Source: an uncultured Bacilli bacterium (GTDB taxonomy: Bacteria > Bacillota_I > Bacilli_A > RF39 > UBA660). From it: a stretch of 64,000 nucleotides of DNA. Shown piece by piece: positions 55,619-64,000 of the stretch. The position numbers and the translations under genes were made by a program. Position 1 is the first letter of the stretch. Each line of letters starts with the position of its first letter. A model generated the notes under the pieces. It was given only the letters and a program-made list of their open reading frames with translations, was not told the origin of the DNA and ran no database searches. The DNA lies in the NCBI GenBank assembly GCA_934167825.1, contig CAKPLY010000002.1:62001-126000 (forward strand). Reading direction: 5' to 3'.

Positions 55619-57595
55619 ATGAAGATTTTAAAGAAGCTTTTGATATTCTTGTTACTTAGCATTTGTTTTTTTATATTGTTCCATGTAGGATTATTTGTAT
55701 ATTGCAAGTTAACTCCTAAAATGGATATTAATAAAGCACAGTCTTATTATTTATATGATAATAAGGGTAATTTAATATTTGATAATAATGATGAATGGGC
55801 AAGTTTAGATAATATTAGTAGTAATTTAATTAATGCCACAATATATACTGAAGATAAATATTTTTATCAACATGTGGGATTTGATTATTTAAGGATAAGT
55901 AAGGCTATTGTTAATAATATCATAACAAGAAGTAAAAGTGAAGGTGCTTCTACAATTACGCAACAGTATGCAAGAAATTTATTTTTGAATTTTGATAAGA
56001 CATGGAAGAGAAAGATTGATGAGGCATTATTGGCTTTTGAACTGGAGACACATTATAGTAAGAATGAGATACTTGAGGGATATTTAAATACTATAAATTA
56101 TGGGGGTGTGTTTGGTATTGAGAATGCTAGTAAATATTATTTTAATAAGTCTTCGAATGATTTAAGTTTAGCAGAGGCTTCAATGCTTGCAGGTATTCCA
56201 CAGTCTCCAAGTAACAATAATCCTCTTAAAAATATGGATAAGGCAAAGAAGAGACAATATGTTGTTTTACTTTGTATGAAGAATAATGGTGTTATTAGTG
56301 ATGATGAACTTAATGAGGCCTATAATACAGAATTGGTTTTTGAAAATGAAAAAAAGGACAATGAAGTAAAGTCTTTGTTATATTATAGAGATGCTGTTAT
56401 TAGTGAACTTAATGGTATTAGTCAGGTACCTAATTCTCTTATTGAAACAGGAGGATTAAAGATATATACTACTTTGGATATTTTGGCACAGAAAGAGTTA
56501 GAAAAAAGTTTTAATACTTATATGAGTGATAAGGATATTGAGGGTGCTGGGGTAATGATTGAACCTAGTACTGGAGATGTTCTTGCATTAATTGGGGGAA
56601 AGAATTATAATGTTAGTCAGTTTAATAGAGCAACAAATTCTAGAAGACAGGTTGGTTCTACGATGAAGCCTCTTTTATACTATTCTGCTTTAGAAAGTGG
56701 GTTTACTTCATCTTCAACTTTTACTAGTGAACAAACTACATTTACTTTTTCTAATAATAAAACATATAGTCCTAAAAATTATAATGATACTTATGCTAAT
56801 GGACCTATTACTATGGGTGCAGCAATTGCTTACTCAGACAATATTTATGCTGTTAAAACACATTTATTTCTTGGAGAACAAAGTTTAGTTAATATGGCTA
56901 ATAGACTTGGTATAAATGAAGAGATACAACCAGTAGCATCTTTGGCACTTGGTACTGAGGAGATTAACTTGATTGAAATGGTTAGCGCGTATGCTTCTTT
57001 TGCTAATTTGGGATATAAGGTTAAGGGGCATTTTATAGATAGAATAGAGGATAGCAAGGGAAATATAATATATAAATACAAACATGATGAAGAACTTATA
57101 TTAAATCCTAGTTTAGTATTTATTTTAAATGAGATGCTTACTTATACATATGATAAAGATTTTATTAGTTATAATTATCCTACAGTTATTAGTTTGCTTC
57201 CTAAGATTACTAATAGATATTCTATAAAGACAGGTACTACTAATACTGATATGTGGATTATGGGCTATAACAAAAATGTAGTTTTGGGTATTTGGACTGG
57301 GTTTGATGACAATAGGGATATTGATAGTTCGTATGGTGGTGTGCATAAAAATATATGGATTGATACAATGGAAGGTTATTTGAAAGATAGGGATAATAAA
57401 TGGTATTCTATTCCTAGTAATGTTGTTGGGGTTCTTGTTAATCCTATTACTGGGGAAGTTGCTAATCAAAATACGGAGAAGAGTAAGTTATTTTATTATT
57501 TAAAGGGAACAGAACCTACATATAATTTAAATAAGGATATGGAAAGTGTTTTTAAACAGGATGAGATATCTAGTACATTAGAAAATGAGGAATAA
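55619..57595 (+). CDS. Class A penicillin-binding protein (glycosyltransferase/transpeptidase)
   Basis: Bifunctional cell-wall synthase. N-terminal membrane anchor, GT51 domain with TEDKYFYQHVGFD (catalytic Glu near residue 77) and GASTITQQYARN, then a transpeptidase domain with STMKP (Ser near 346), SDN in YSDNIYAV (near 404) and KTGT in SIKTGTTNTDMW (near 536). About 658 residues; PBP1A/2A type. I chose the ATG at 55619, after AAAGGTGGG; the frame from 55595 runs through that site. Convergent with the ParB-like gene. Confidence 0.95.
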   Translation: MKILKKLLIFLLLSICFFILFHVGLFVYCKLTPKMDINKAQSYYLYDNKGNLIFDNNDEWASLDNISSNLINATIYTEDKYFYQHVGFDYLRISKAIVNNIITRSKSEGASTITQQYARNLFLNFDKTWKRKIDEALLAFELETHYSKNEILEGYLNTINYGGVFGIENASKYYFNKSSNDLSLAEASMLAGIPQSPSNNNPLKNMDKAKKRQYVVLLCMKNNGVISDDELNEAYNTELVFENEKKDNEVKSLLYYRDAVISELNGISQVPNSLIETGGLKIYTTLDILAQKELEKSFNTYMSDKDIEGAGVMIEPSTGDVLALIGGKNYNVSQFNRATNSRRQVGSTMKPLLYYSALESGFTSSSTFTSEQTTFTFSNNKTYSPKNYNDTYANGPITMGAAIAYSDNIYAVKTHLFLGEQSLVNMANRLGINEEIQPVASLALGTEEINLIEMVSAYASFANLGYKVKGHFIDRIEDSKGNIIYKYKHDEELILNPSLVFILNEMLTYTYDKDFISYNYPTVISLLPKITNRYSIKTGTTNTDMWIMGYNKNVVLGIWTGFDDNRDIDSSYGGVHKNIWIDTMEGYLKDRDNKWYSIPSNVVGVLVNPITGEVANQNTEKSKLFYYLKGTEPTYNLNKDMESVFKQDEISSTLENEE

Positions 57596-57598
57596 AAA

Positions 57599-57649
57599 AA
57601 CTATTAGTTTATAACTTTTTAGGTAGGTTATAAATTAGTAGTTATTTTT
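57599..57649. terminator. Bidirectional terminator between the PBP and ParB-like genes
   Basis: AACTATTAGTTTATAAC pairs with GTTATAAATTAGTAGTT (two G-T pairs), followed by ATTTTTG. Confidence 0.8.
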
Positions 57650-57650
57650 G

Positions 57651-59291
57651 TTATTTTAAAATTTTAATTGACATTTCATAGTCGTTAGCGTTGTCTTTTT
57701 CTTCAAGAGTTATTTTGTATCCACTGTTTTCTAATAATGGTATTAGGTTTCTTATCATATTTACTGCTGGTATAACGTCTACTTTTACCGCAGGTTGTAT
57801 GCTTTGTTCGTTATTAATTGGTCCTGTTGGTATATTAAATTCTGGAATTGGATTTGGTTGTGATACTGGCTCTTGTGGTGTTGGTTCTGGCATTACAGGA
57901 CTAGTTGGCATACTAAACTCTGGTAGCGGTGAAACTTGTGGCTGTTGTGCCATTTCTTGTTGAGGCGCTACTTCGGGTTGTGGCATTGATGGAACTGGTG
58001 GAATATTAAATTCTGGAACTGGATTTGGTTGTGGTGCTGGTTCTTGTGGTGTAAGTTCAGGCATTACAGGACTTGTTGGCATACTATATTCTGGAAGTGG
58101 TGAAACTTGTGGTTGTTGTACCATTTCTTGTTGAGGCACTACTTCTGGTTGTGGCATTGATGGAACTGGTGGAATATTAAATTCTGGAACTGGATTTGGT
58201 TGTGATACTGAATCTTGTGGTGTAAGTTCAGGCATTACAGGACTTGTTGGCATACTAAATTCAGGAAGCGGTGAAACTTGTGGTTGGTGTACCATTTCTT
58301 GTTGAGGTGCTACTTCGGGTTGTGACATTGATGGAACTGTTGTAGATATATTATTAGTATTATTTTCTACAGGAACTTCAAAATTTAGTGGTTGTTCTTC
58401 TAATGATGGGAAAAATGCAGAAGGTGAGGGTTCTACAACTTTATTACCTATAATTGCAGATGGCTCACTAGTTGCATACATTTCTTGTTTAGGTTGTTCC
58501 TTTAATAAATTGTTATATTGGTTAAAATTAAATTGGTTATTATTATCCATAGTTTTATTCTCCTTTTTATTCTTTTTTACTTCTTGTTCTTCTAGAAAAT
58601 CTATTTTATTTAATTCTTTTAATTTTACTTTATCTTGATTTTCTAACTCTTTATCTTTTAGTGATTCTTGTTCTTCTTCTTGTTTTATTAAATCATTAAA
58701 ACTTACTTCTTTTTTATTTACTATTTCTTCAAGTGATTTTACTGTTAGTCTTTCTTTTAATATTCTTTCTAAAAGTAATGATTGTTCTTCTTTTGGTACT
58801 TTTGTTAAAATTTTTGCGTGTCCTAAAGATATTTTTTTTCTTAATAGGGAGTCTTCTACTAAAGGGGTTAGTTTTAATAATTCTAGTTTGTTTTTTATAT
58901 CTTTTTCATTTGTATTTAGTTTACTAGATAATTTTTTTATTGTCATTTTATCTAATAATTTACTATATATTTTTGCTTCTTCTAGGGGAGTTAATGAATT
59001 TTCATTTTCTAATAATGACAATATTATTGCATCTTCTTTTGATAAATCTAATACTACTGATGGTACATCTTTAATATATAATTTTTTTGCAACTCTATAC
59101 CTTTTTTCACCATCAATTAGTTCATAGTCATTATTATCTTTTCTTAGTGTTAATGGTTTTATAAATCCATATTTTTTTATAGAAAATGATAAGTTATCTA
59201 AGTCTTTTTTATCAATATATACTCTTGGTTGATATGAGTTTGATTTAATTTTATCTATGTTTATATATTTGATATTTATATATTCATTCAT
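57651..59291 (-). CDS. ParB/Noc-like CTPase partition protein with tandem-repeat linker
   Basis: About 546 residues, twice the usual ParB length. The N-terminal domain has SYQPRVYIDKKDLDNLSFSI, LIDGEKRYRVAKKLYI (CTP-binding box, normally GERRxRA) and LLENENSLTPLEEAKIY; a helix-turn-helix follows (TIKKLSSKLNTNEKDIKNKL). After an acidic/Lys linker come three 57-residue Pro/Gln-rich repeats (58346-57834) and a C-terminal domain of about 55 residues. In the usual Bacilli order noc follows rsmG, so this is probably Noc or the only ParB; no ParA (Soj) gene is present here. I chose the ATG at 59291, after AGAGG; the reading frame begins with a TTG six bases earlier. Confidence 0.85.
   Translation of the reverse strand: MNEYINIKYINIDKIKSNSYQPRVYIDKKDLDNLSFSIKKYGFIKPLTLRKDNNDYELIDGEKRYRVAKKLYIKDVPSVVLDLSKEDAIILSLLENENSLTPLEEAKIYSKLLDKMTIKKLSSKLNTNEKDIKNKLELLKLTPLVEDSLLRKKISLGHAKILTKVPKEEQSLLLERILKERLTVKSLEEIVNKKEVSFNDLIKQEEEQESLKDKELENQDKVKLKELNKIDFLEEQEVKKNKKENKTMDNNNQFNFNQYNNLLKEQPKQEMYATSEPSAIIGNKVVEPSPSAFFPSLEEQPLNFEVPVENNTNNISTTVPSMSQPEVAPQQEMVHQPQVSPLPEFSMPTSPVMPELTPQDSVSQPNPVPEFNIPPVPSMPQPEVVPQQEMVQQPQVSPLPEYSMPTSPVMPELTPQEPAPQPNPVPEFNIPPVPSMPQPEVAPQQEMAQQPQVSPLPEFSMPTSPVMPEPTPQEPVSQPNPIPEFNIPTGPINNEQSIQPAVKVDVIPAVNMIRNLIPLLENSGYKITLEEKDNANDYEMSIKILK
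57834..58346 (-). repeat. Three tandem 171-bp repeats inside the ParB-like gene
   Basis: ATTAAATTCTGG recurs at 57834, 58005 and 58176, exactly 171 bases apart, with the intervening sequence nearly identical. Each unit encodes 57 residues of the form MPQPEVxPQQEM...PEFSMPTSPVMPEL...PNPVPEFNIPPVPS. Small differences (V/A, Q/H, Y/F) show the copies are not fresh. Confidence 0.95.
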
Positions 59292-59393
59292 AATCAACCT
59301 CTTTTCTATTCTATATATATGATACTATAAAATTAATTCTTTTTCAAGAAATTAATAGTAAATATTTTAAAATATATGATAAATAGTAAAGAT

Positions 59394-59430
59394 AGAAAAA
59401 AATCTTATGTTTGTTATTTTACATAAGATT
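59394..59430 (-). terminator. Terminator after rsmG
   Basis: AATCTTATGT / ACATAAGATT perfect 10-bp stem followed by TTTTTTT on the minus strand; overlaps the rsmG stop. Confidence 0.85.
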
Positions 59431-60130
59431 ATATATCTTTCTTTTTTATTTCATTATATCTTCTTGGATATATAGGGTTTGTTTTAGATTCTTTTTTATA
59501 CATTATAAGTGTTCTTAAACTGTTTTCTTTTGGTAGATAGAATTTAATTTCATTTTCTTTTGTTATAGATAGTTTTTTATAGTAATTATCAATATTTGTT
59601 ATTTCGTTATCAATATTTGATTTCATTGCTATATAGTGACCATTTACTTTTACTAAAGGAATAGAATATTCAAGTAAATGTTTTATGGGGGCAACTGCAC
59701 GAGATGTCACTATATCAAATATTTCTCTATTAGTTTTTGAATAATCTTCTGCACGAGCATTTATTATTATCAAGTTGTTTAGATTTAATTTTTCTTTTAC
59801 TATGTTTAAGAAATTACACTTCTTTTTATTTGATTCTACTAGAGTTACTTTGAGATTTGGAAAGACTATTTTAAGTACTAATCCAGGAAAACCCGCTCCT
59901 GTACCTATATCGCATATACTTTCATCATCTAATTTAATAACTTTATATAGTGTTAGACTATCATAAAAATGCTTTAAATATACATCTTCGAGGATAGTAA
60001 TTCCTGTCAAGTTATATTTTTTATTTTCTTCGATTAATATTTTATAATATGTTTCTAGTTGTTCTTCCATGGTTGGTGTTAGAGTAATTCCTAGTTTTAT
60101 TACTTCTTTATTAAATTCTTCTTTATTCAT
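59429..60130 (-). CDS. rsmG: 16S rRNA (guanine(527)-N7)-methyltransferase RsmG
   Basis: Methylates G527 of 16S rRNA. SAM motif I SICDIGTGAGFPGLVLKIVF; VTSRAVAPIKHLLEY typical of RsmG; KYNLTGI upstream. 233 residues. Overlaps the mnmG stop by 8 bases. Confidence 0.97.
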   Translation of the reverse strand: MNKEEFNKEVIKLGITLTPTMEEQLETYYKILIEENKKYNLTGITILEDVYLKHFYDSLTLYKVIKLDDESICDIGTGAGFPGLVLKIVFPNLKVTLVESNKKKCNFLNIVKEKLNLNNLIIINARAEDYSKTNREIFDIVTSRAVAPIKHLLEYSIPLVKVNGHYIAMKSNIDNEITNIDNYYKKLSITKENEIKFYLPKENSLRTLIMYKKESKTNPIYPRRYNEIKKKDI

Positions 60131-61994
60131 TATAATACTTCCTTAAATATACCATTAAAATAGATATGTCTGAGGGATTTACACCACTTATTCTTAGTGC
60201 TTGTCCTATAGAAGTCGGCCTAATTTTTTGTAATTTTTGTCTTGCTTCTGTTGCTAAATTAGGTACTTTATCATAATCTATATCAAATGGTATTTGTTTT
60301 AATTCATTTTTTAGCATTTTACTTGCTTCTTTTTCTACTTTTACTATATATCCTTCATATTTTATTGATATTTCTACTTGTTCAATGACATCTTTTGGAT
60401 AGTCAATTTTTATGATATCTAATTTTGTTAGTATATCAATTGTTATTTCATTTCTTTTTAATAGGTCATATAATTTAATACCATCTTTTAGTAATGGAGT
60501 AGGGATTGTTTCTAACTTTTCATTTATCTCATTTGTTGGAGTTATTTTTGTTTCTTTTAAATAGTTAGTTAATTTTTCAATTTGATGTTTCTTTTCTACA
60601 AATTTATTGTATCTTTCTTCATCGATAAGTCCAACTTTATAGCCATAATCTCTTAGTCTTATATCTGCATTATCGTCTCTTAATAACAATCTATATTCTG
60701 CACGAGATGTTAACATCCTATAAGGTTCTGTTGTTCCTTTTGTTACTAAATCATCAATTAGTACCCCGATATATGCTTCGTTTCTTTTTAGTATTAAAGG
60801 CTTTTTATTTCTTAATTTTAATGATGCATTTATACCCGCGATTAATCCTTGTGCTGCTGCTTCTTCATAGCCACTTGTTCCGTTTATTTGACCTGCTGTA
60901 AATAAATTTTCCAATATCTTTGTTTCTAAAGATAGTTTTATTTGAGTAGGATAGATAGCATCGTATTCAATCGCATAAGCGTATCTTAAAATTTCAGCGT
61001 TTTCTAATCCTGGTAGTGAATGAACCATTAGTTCTTGTATGTCTTTTGGCATACTAGTAGAAAATCCTTGAATATATATATCATCATAATATTTACTTTC
61101 TGGTTCTAAAAATAATTGATGTCTTTCTTTATCTTTAAAACGAACTATTTTATCTTCAATTGATGGGCAATATCTCGGTCCTATTCCTGTAATATCATCT
61201 AATCCGCCATACATACTTGATTTATTTAGATTATCTAATATAATTTTATGGGTTAGGGGAGTTGTGTATATTAAATAACAAGGTTCTTGATTATTGACAT
61301 CATAAATAGGTTTGATATCATGAGAGAAAGTATATGGTGTTTCATCTCCGTATTCTATTTTGGTTTTGGTAAAGTCTATGGTATCTCTTTTTATTCTTGG
61401 AGGTGTTCCTGTTTTTAATCTTAATATTTCAAAACCATAACTTTTAAGTTTATTTGATAAGTGCATAGATGGTCTTTCTCCATGTGGGCCACTTCTTGTT
61501 CTTGTACTTCCTATTAATATATCTGATTTTAAATATGTACCTGTAGTTAATATTACAATATCACTTTCTATTTTTGTAGTGTCTTCTAAAACTACACCTT
61601 TTACTTTTTTATCTTCTACAATTAAATCTTCTACTAAGGCAATTTTTATTTCTAGATTCTTTGTATTTTCTAGTGTATGCACCATTTCTTTAGGATATGT
61701 TACTTTATCTGCTTGTGCTCTTAGACTTCTTACTGCTGGTCCTTTTGACGAATTAAGCATTTTCATTTGAATTAAAGTTTTATCTGCATTTATACCCATT
61801 TCACCACCTAAGGCATCTATTTCTCTTACTATTATACCTTTGGCAGATCCTCCAATTGAGGGATTACAAGGCATTGTAGCAATATTATCATAATTTCCTG
61901 TTATAAGTAGAGTTTTATGTCCTAATCTTGCACTTGCAAGGGCTGCTTCACATCCTGCGTGGCCTGCACCTACTACTATTATTTCGTATTTCAT
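60123..61994 (-). CDS. mnmG: tRNA uridine-5-carboxymethylaminomethyl modification enzyme MnmG
   Basis: FAD-dependent partner of MnmE for wobble-uridine modification. FAD motif IIVVGAGHAGCEAALASARLG at the start (residues 3-23), GGSAKGIIVREIDALGGEMG, GTPPRIKR, and C-terminal PTSIGQALRISGVNPSDISI. 623 residues, typical. Follows mnmE by 15 bases. Confidence 0.98.
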   Translation of the reverse strand: MKYEIIVVGAGHAGCEAALASARLGHKTLLITGNYDNIATMPCNPSIGGSAKGIIVREIDALGGEMGINADKTLIQMKMLNSSKGPAVRSLRAQADKVTYPKEMVHTLENTKNLEIKIALVEDLIVEDKKVKGVVLEDTTKIESDIVILTTGTYLKSDILIGSTRTRSGPHGERPSMHLSNKLKSYGFEILRLKTGTPPRIKRDTIDFTKTKIEYGDETPYTFSHDIKPIYDVNNQEPCYLIYTTPLTHKIILDNLNKSSMYGGLDDITGIGPRYCPSIEDKIVRFKDKERHQLFLEPESKYYDDIYIQGFSTSMPKDIQELMVHSLPGLENAEILRYAYAIEYDAIYPTQIKLSLETKILENLFTAGQINGTSGYEEAAAQGLIAGINASLKLRNKKPLILKRNEAYIGVLIDDLVTKGTTEPYRMLTSRAEYRLLLRDDNADIRLRDYGYKVGLIDEERYNKFVEKKHQIEKLTNYLKETKITPTNEINEKLETIPTPLLKDGIKLYDLLKRNEITIDILTKLDIIKIDYPKDVIEQVEISIKYEGYIVKVEKEASKMLKNELKQIPFDIDYDKVPNLATEARQKLQKIRPTSIGQALRISGVNPSDISILMVYLRKYYNE

Positions 61995-62009
61995 ATTTTC
62001 ACTTCTTTT

Positions 62010-63359
62010 CTATTTACCTAGACAAAATCTACTAAATAATTCATCTAATAGTTCATCTGTATATGTTTCTCCAATTATTTCTCCTAGTTTTTCCCATGAC
62101 TCTTTTAATTCTAATTCTACTATATCAATTGGGTCATTATTTTCTATGTTTGTTATAGCATTATTTATGTTATTTAATGATTCTTTTAATAAAGCTATAT
62201 CTCTTGCATTTGAGAAATATGTAAAGTCTTTTGATACTAATTTATCTAGGTTAAATAATTCTTTTATTTTATTTATAATTAAGGTAGCATTTCTATTTAA
62301 TAGACTTACTTTTATTACTTCTTCATTGATATTTGTTAAATCTATTTTTGTATCTAAGTCTATTTTGTTTAGTACTACGATATGTGGTTTATTTTTTATT
62401 TTGTTATATAATTCAATATCTTCTTTAGAAAACGTTTCATTATTGTTTAATAGGAATATTATTAAATCTGCTTTGTCTATTATTTCATAGGATTTTTCTA
62501 CTCCAATTTGTTCTACAATATTATCTGTTTTTCTTATTCCTGCAGTATCTATTATATTTAGCATTATTCCATTTATAGTTATTGTTCCTTCTACGATATC
62601 TCTTGTTGTTCCTTCTATATCTGTTACTATTGCTTTATTTTCTTCTAGTAGGCTATTTAATAAACTACTTTTTCCTACGTTTGGTCTTCCTATTATTCCT
62701 ACATTTATTCCTTCATTAATTATTTTTCCATCGTTTGATTCTTTAATTATATTAATTAGTTTGTTTTTTATGTTATTTATTTCTGAAAGTATTTTTTCAT
62801 TCGTTAATACTTCGATATCTTCATATTCTGGATAGTCTATATTTACTTCGATATTTGATATAATTTGTATTAAATCGTTTCTTAATTTCTTTATAAGTGA
62901 TGAATTTTTACCGTTTAGTTCGTTTATAGACATTTTCCTAGATGCCTCAGTTTTAGAAGATATTAGGTTCATTATTCCATCTGCTTCTACTAAATCAATT
63001 CTTCCATTTAAAAATGCTCTTTTGGTAAATTCTCCTGGTTCAGCAAGTCTTGCACCGTTTATTAATGTTAATTCTAATACTTTATTTGTTGTTGATATTC
63101 CACCATGACAGTTTATTTCTACAATGTTTTCTTTTGTATACGTTTTTGGTGCTTTCATTATGCTTACTAATACTTCATCTATTATTTCATCTTTATCTAC
63201 TATGTATCCATAATGAATTGTATGTGATGACACTTTTGTTAAATTTTTACCTTTGAATATTTTATTTACTATATTTATGCTATCTTCACCACTTAATCTA
63301 ATTATTGAAATTGCTCCTACACCTAAAGCAGTAGATATTGCTACTATTGTATCGTCCAT
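62010..63359 (-). CDS. mnmE: tRNA modification GTPase MnmE
   Basis: Three domains: the N-terminal THF-binding domain (DDTIVAISTALGVGAISIIR at the start), a helical domain interrupted by the G domain (G1 GRPNVGKSSLLNSLL, G3 DTAGIRKT, G4 NKID), and the C-terminal catalytic Cys motif FCLGK (usual FCIGK). 449 residues. AGGGAGG ribosome site. Confidence 0.98.
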   Translation of the reverse strand: MDDTIVAISTALGVGAISIIRLSGEDSINIVNKIFKGKNLTKVSSHTIHYGYIVDKDEIIDEVLVSIMKAPKTYTKENIVEINCHGGISTTNKVLELTLINGARLAEPGEFTKRAFLNGRIDLVEADGIMNLISSKTEASRKMSINELNGKNSSLIKKLRNDLIQIISNIEVNIDYPEYEDIEVLTNEKILSEINNIKNKLINIIKESNDGKIINEGINVGIIGRPNVGKSSLLNSLLEENKAIVTDIEGTTRDIVEGTITINGIMLNIIDTAGIRKTDNIVEQIGVEKSYEIIDKADLIIFLLNNNETFSKEDIELYNKIKNKPHIVVLNKIDLDTKIDLTNINEEVIKVSLLNRNATLIINKIKELFNLDKLVSKDFTYFSNARDIALLKESLNNINNAITNIENNDPIDIVELELKESWEKLGEIIGETYTDELLDELFSRFCLGK

Positions 63360-63418
63360 ATTATATGCCTCCCTTTTTTCGTTTATATTTTATCATATTA
63401 GAAGAAAAAAAGAAAGAA

Positions 63419-64000
63419 TTATTTAATTTCTTCTTTTAATTTTATTACTACACATCTATTAGGTTCTTCTCCAACGCTTTCAGTATATACATATTTGTCA
63501 TCTGCAAGAACACTATGAACTATTCTTCTTTCATAAGAATTCATGCTATCCATAGTTACTTCTATTTTTGTTTTTGCTACTTCTCTTGCTGTTTTTTTGG
63601 CAAGATATTCTATGTTCTTAACTCTTTTTTCTTTATAGTTTTCTACATCTAGAATTACTTTTATTTTTTCATCTAATTCACTAGATAACATTTGTCTTAT
63701 TACTGTTTGTAGTGCTCCAATAGTTCTTCCATTTTTTCCTATTAATATTGCATTATTGTTTGAAAATATTTTAATATTAATTGTTTTATCTCTTCTTCTT
63801 ATTTCAAATTTTGCATCTATTGGCATTAATTTTAATATTTCACTTAGTGTTTCTTTTATGTAATTTTGTATATCATTTAATGTTGTTACTTCAAGGGATG
63901 CTGATTTTTTTAAAAGTCCAGATTTAACTTCACTATTTAATATTATTAAATCTTCTTCATTAACATTTAGTTCTGTTAAGGCTTTTTCTTTTAATTCTTC
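63419..64000 (-). CDS. jag: RNA-binding protein Jag (KhpB), 5' end outside window
   Basis: KH-II plus R3H RNA-binding protein next to yidC in Firmicutes. The frame is open to base 64000, so the start lies beyond the window; the internal ATG at 63826 is not the start, because upstream codons continue in homology (EELKEKALTELNVNEEDLII, then KSGLLKKSASLEV, the Jag-N region). KH motif NAILIGKNGRTIGALQTVIR; R3H region MNSYERRIVHSVLADDKYV. Conserved order predicts yidC, rnpA and rpmH next. Confidence 0.95.
   Translation of the reverse strand, partial: EELKEKALTELNVNEEDLIILNSEVKSGLLKKSASLEVTTLNDIQNYIKETLSEILKLMPIDAKFEIRRRDKTINIKIFSNNNAILIGKNGRTIGALQTVIRQMLSSELDEKIKVILDVENYKEKRVKNIEYLAKKTAREVAKTKIEVTMDSMNSYERRIVHSVLADDKYVYTESVGEEPNRCVVIKLKEEIK

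Noticed and set aside
57834..58346. CRISPR-like array
   Set aside because: The repeats are 171 bp without spacers and lie in frame inside a coding gene.

Overview
This is a very AT-rich stretch of chromosome from a low-GC Gram-positive bacterium of the class Bacilli in the broad sense. The core gene order (secE-nusG-rplK-rplA-rplJ-rplL-ybxB-rpoB-rpoC; ywiB-argS-rpoE; parB/noc-rsmG-mnmG-mnmE-jag) is the Bacillus type. SpoIVA and a SpoVIF-like protein point to an endospore former. The base composition, small genes and many lineage-only proteins suggest an uncultured gut lineage near the Mollicutes/Erysipelotrichia/RF39 radiation; that placement is inference. TGA ends two genes at ATGA junctions, so the standard bacterial code applies. 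No tRNA, rRNA, CRISPR array or intact transposon was seen.

Layout. 1-6.4 kb: cell-wall amidase (cut by the window edge), orphan sufB, trmL, a thioredoxin-like membrane protein, queH, a DUF1292 gene with an Asn/Pro/Gln-rich membrane protein, and a YlmD/YfiH protein. 6.4-17.8 kb: the transcription and ribosomal superoperon, with sigma-A-like promoters before secE, rplK, rplJ and rpoB and leader RNAs before rplK and rplJ. 17.9-30.5 kb: gmk, gltX, a membrane zinc peptidase, an MTA/SAH nucleosidase, HelD and a three-gene ABC exporter behind a consensus promoter and terminator-bearing leader. A DnaA-box-like cluster lies at 24.6-24.8 kb.

30.5-36.9 kb is an accessory island. It begins with a decayed gene-free stretch, followed by a tight minus-strand operon encoding an SGNH hydrolase (interrupted by TGA), a radical SAM/SPASM-like protein, a HIT-like protein whose histidine triad is altered, a transglutaminase-like/phosphoribosyltransferase fusion, and a NADAR-domain protein. 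I do not recognise this combination. It looks like a nucleotide or ADP-ribose metabolic, signalling or conflict system and is the best candidate here for an undescribed system.

37-64 kb: essential GTPases EngB and Der; a second cassette with an ART-like protein and a zinc protease; sporulation genes (spoVIF, spoIVA); HU; an S24-type repressor beside two VUT/YhhQ-like membrane proteins; a pair of 2-hydroxyacyl-CoA-dehydratase-like proteins; RNA polymerase delta; an ArgRS homologue without recognisable catalytic motifs in the usual argS locus; a class A PBP; and the origin-proximal block parB/noc-rsmG-mnmG-mnmE-jag, with jag running off the right edge. By conserved synteny, the origin probably lies just beyond that end.
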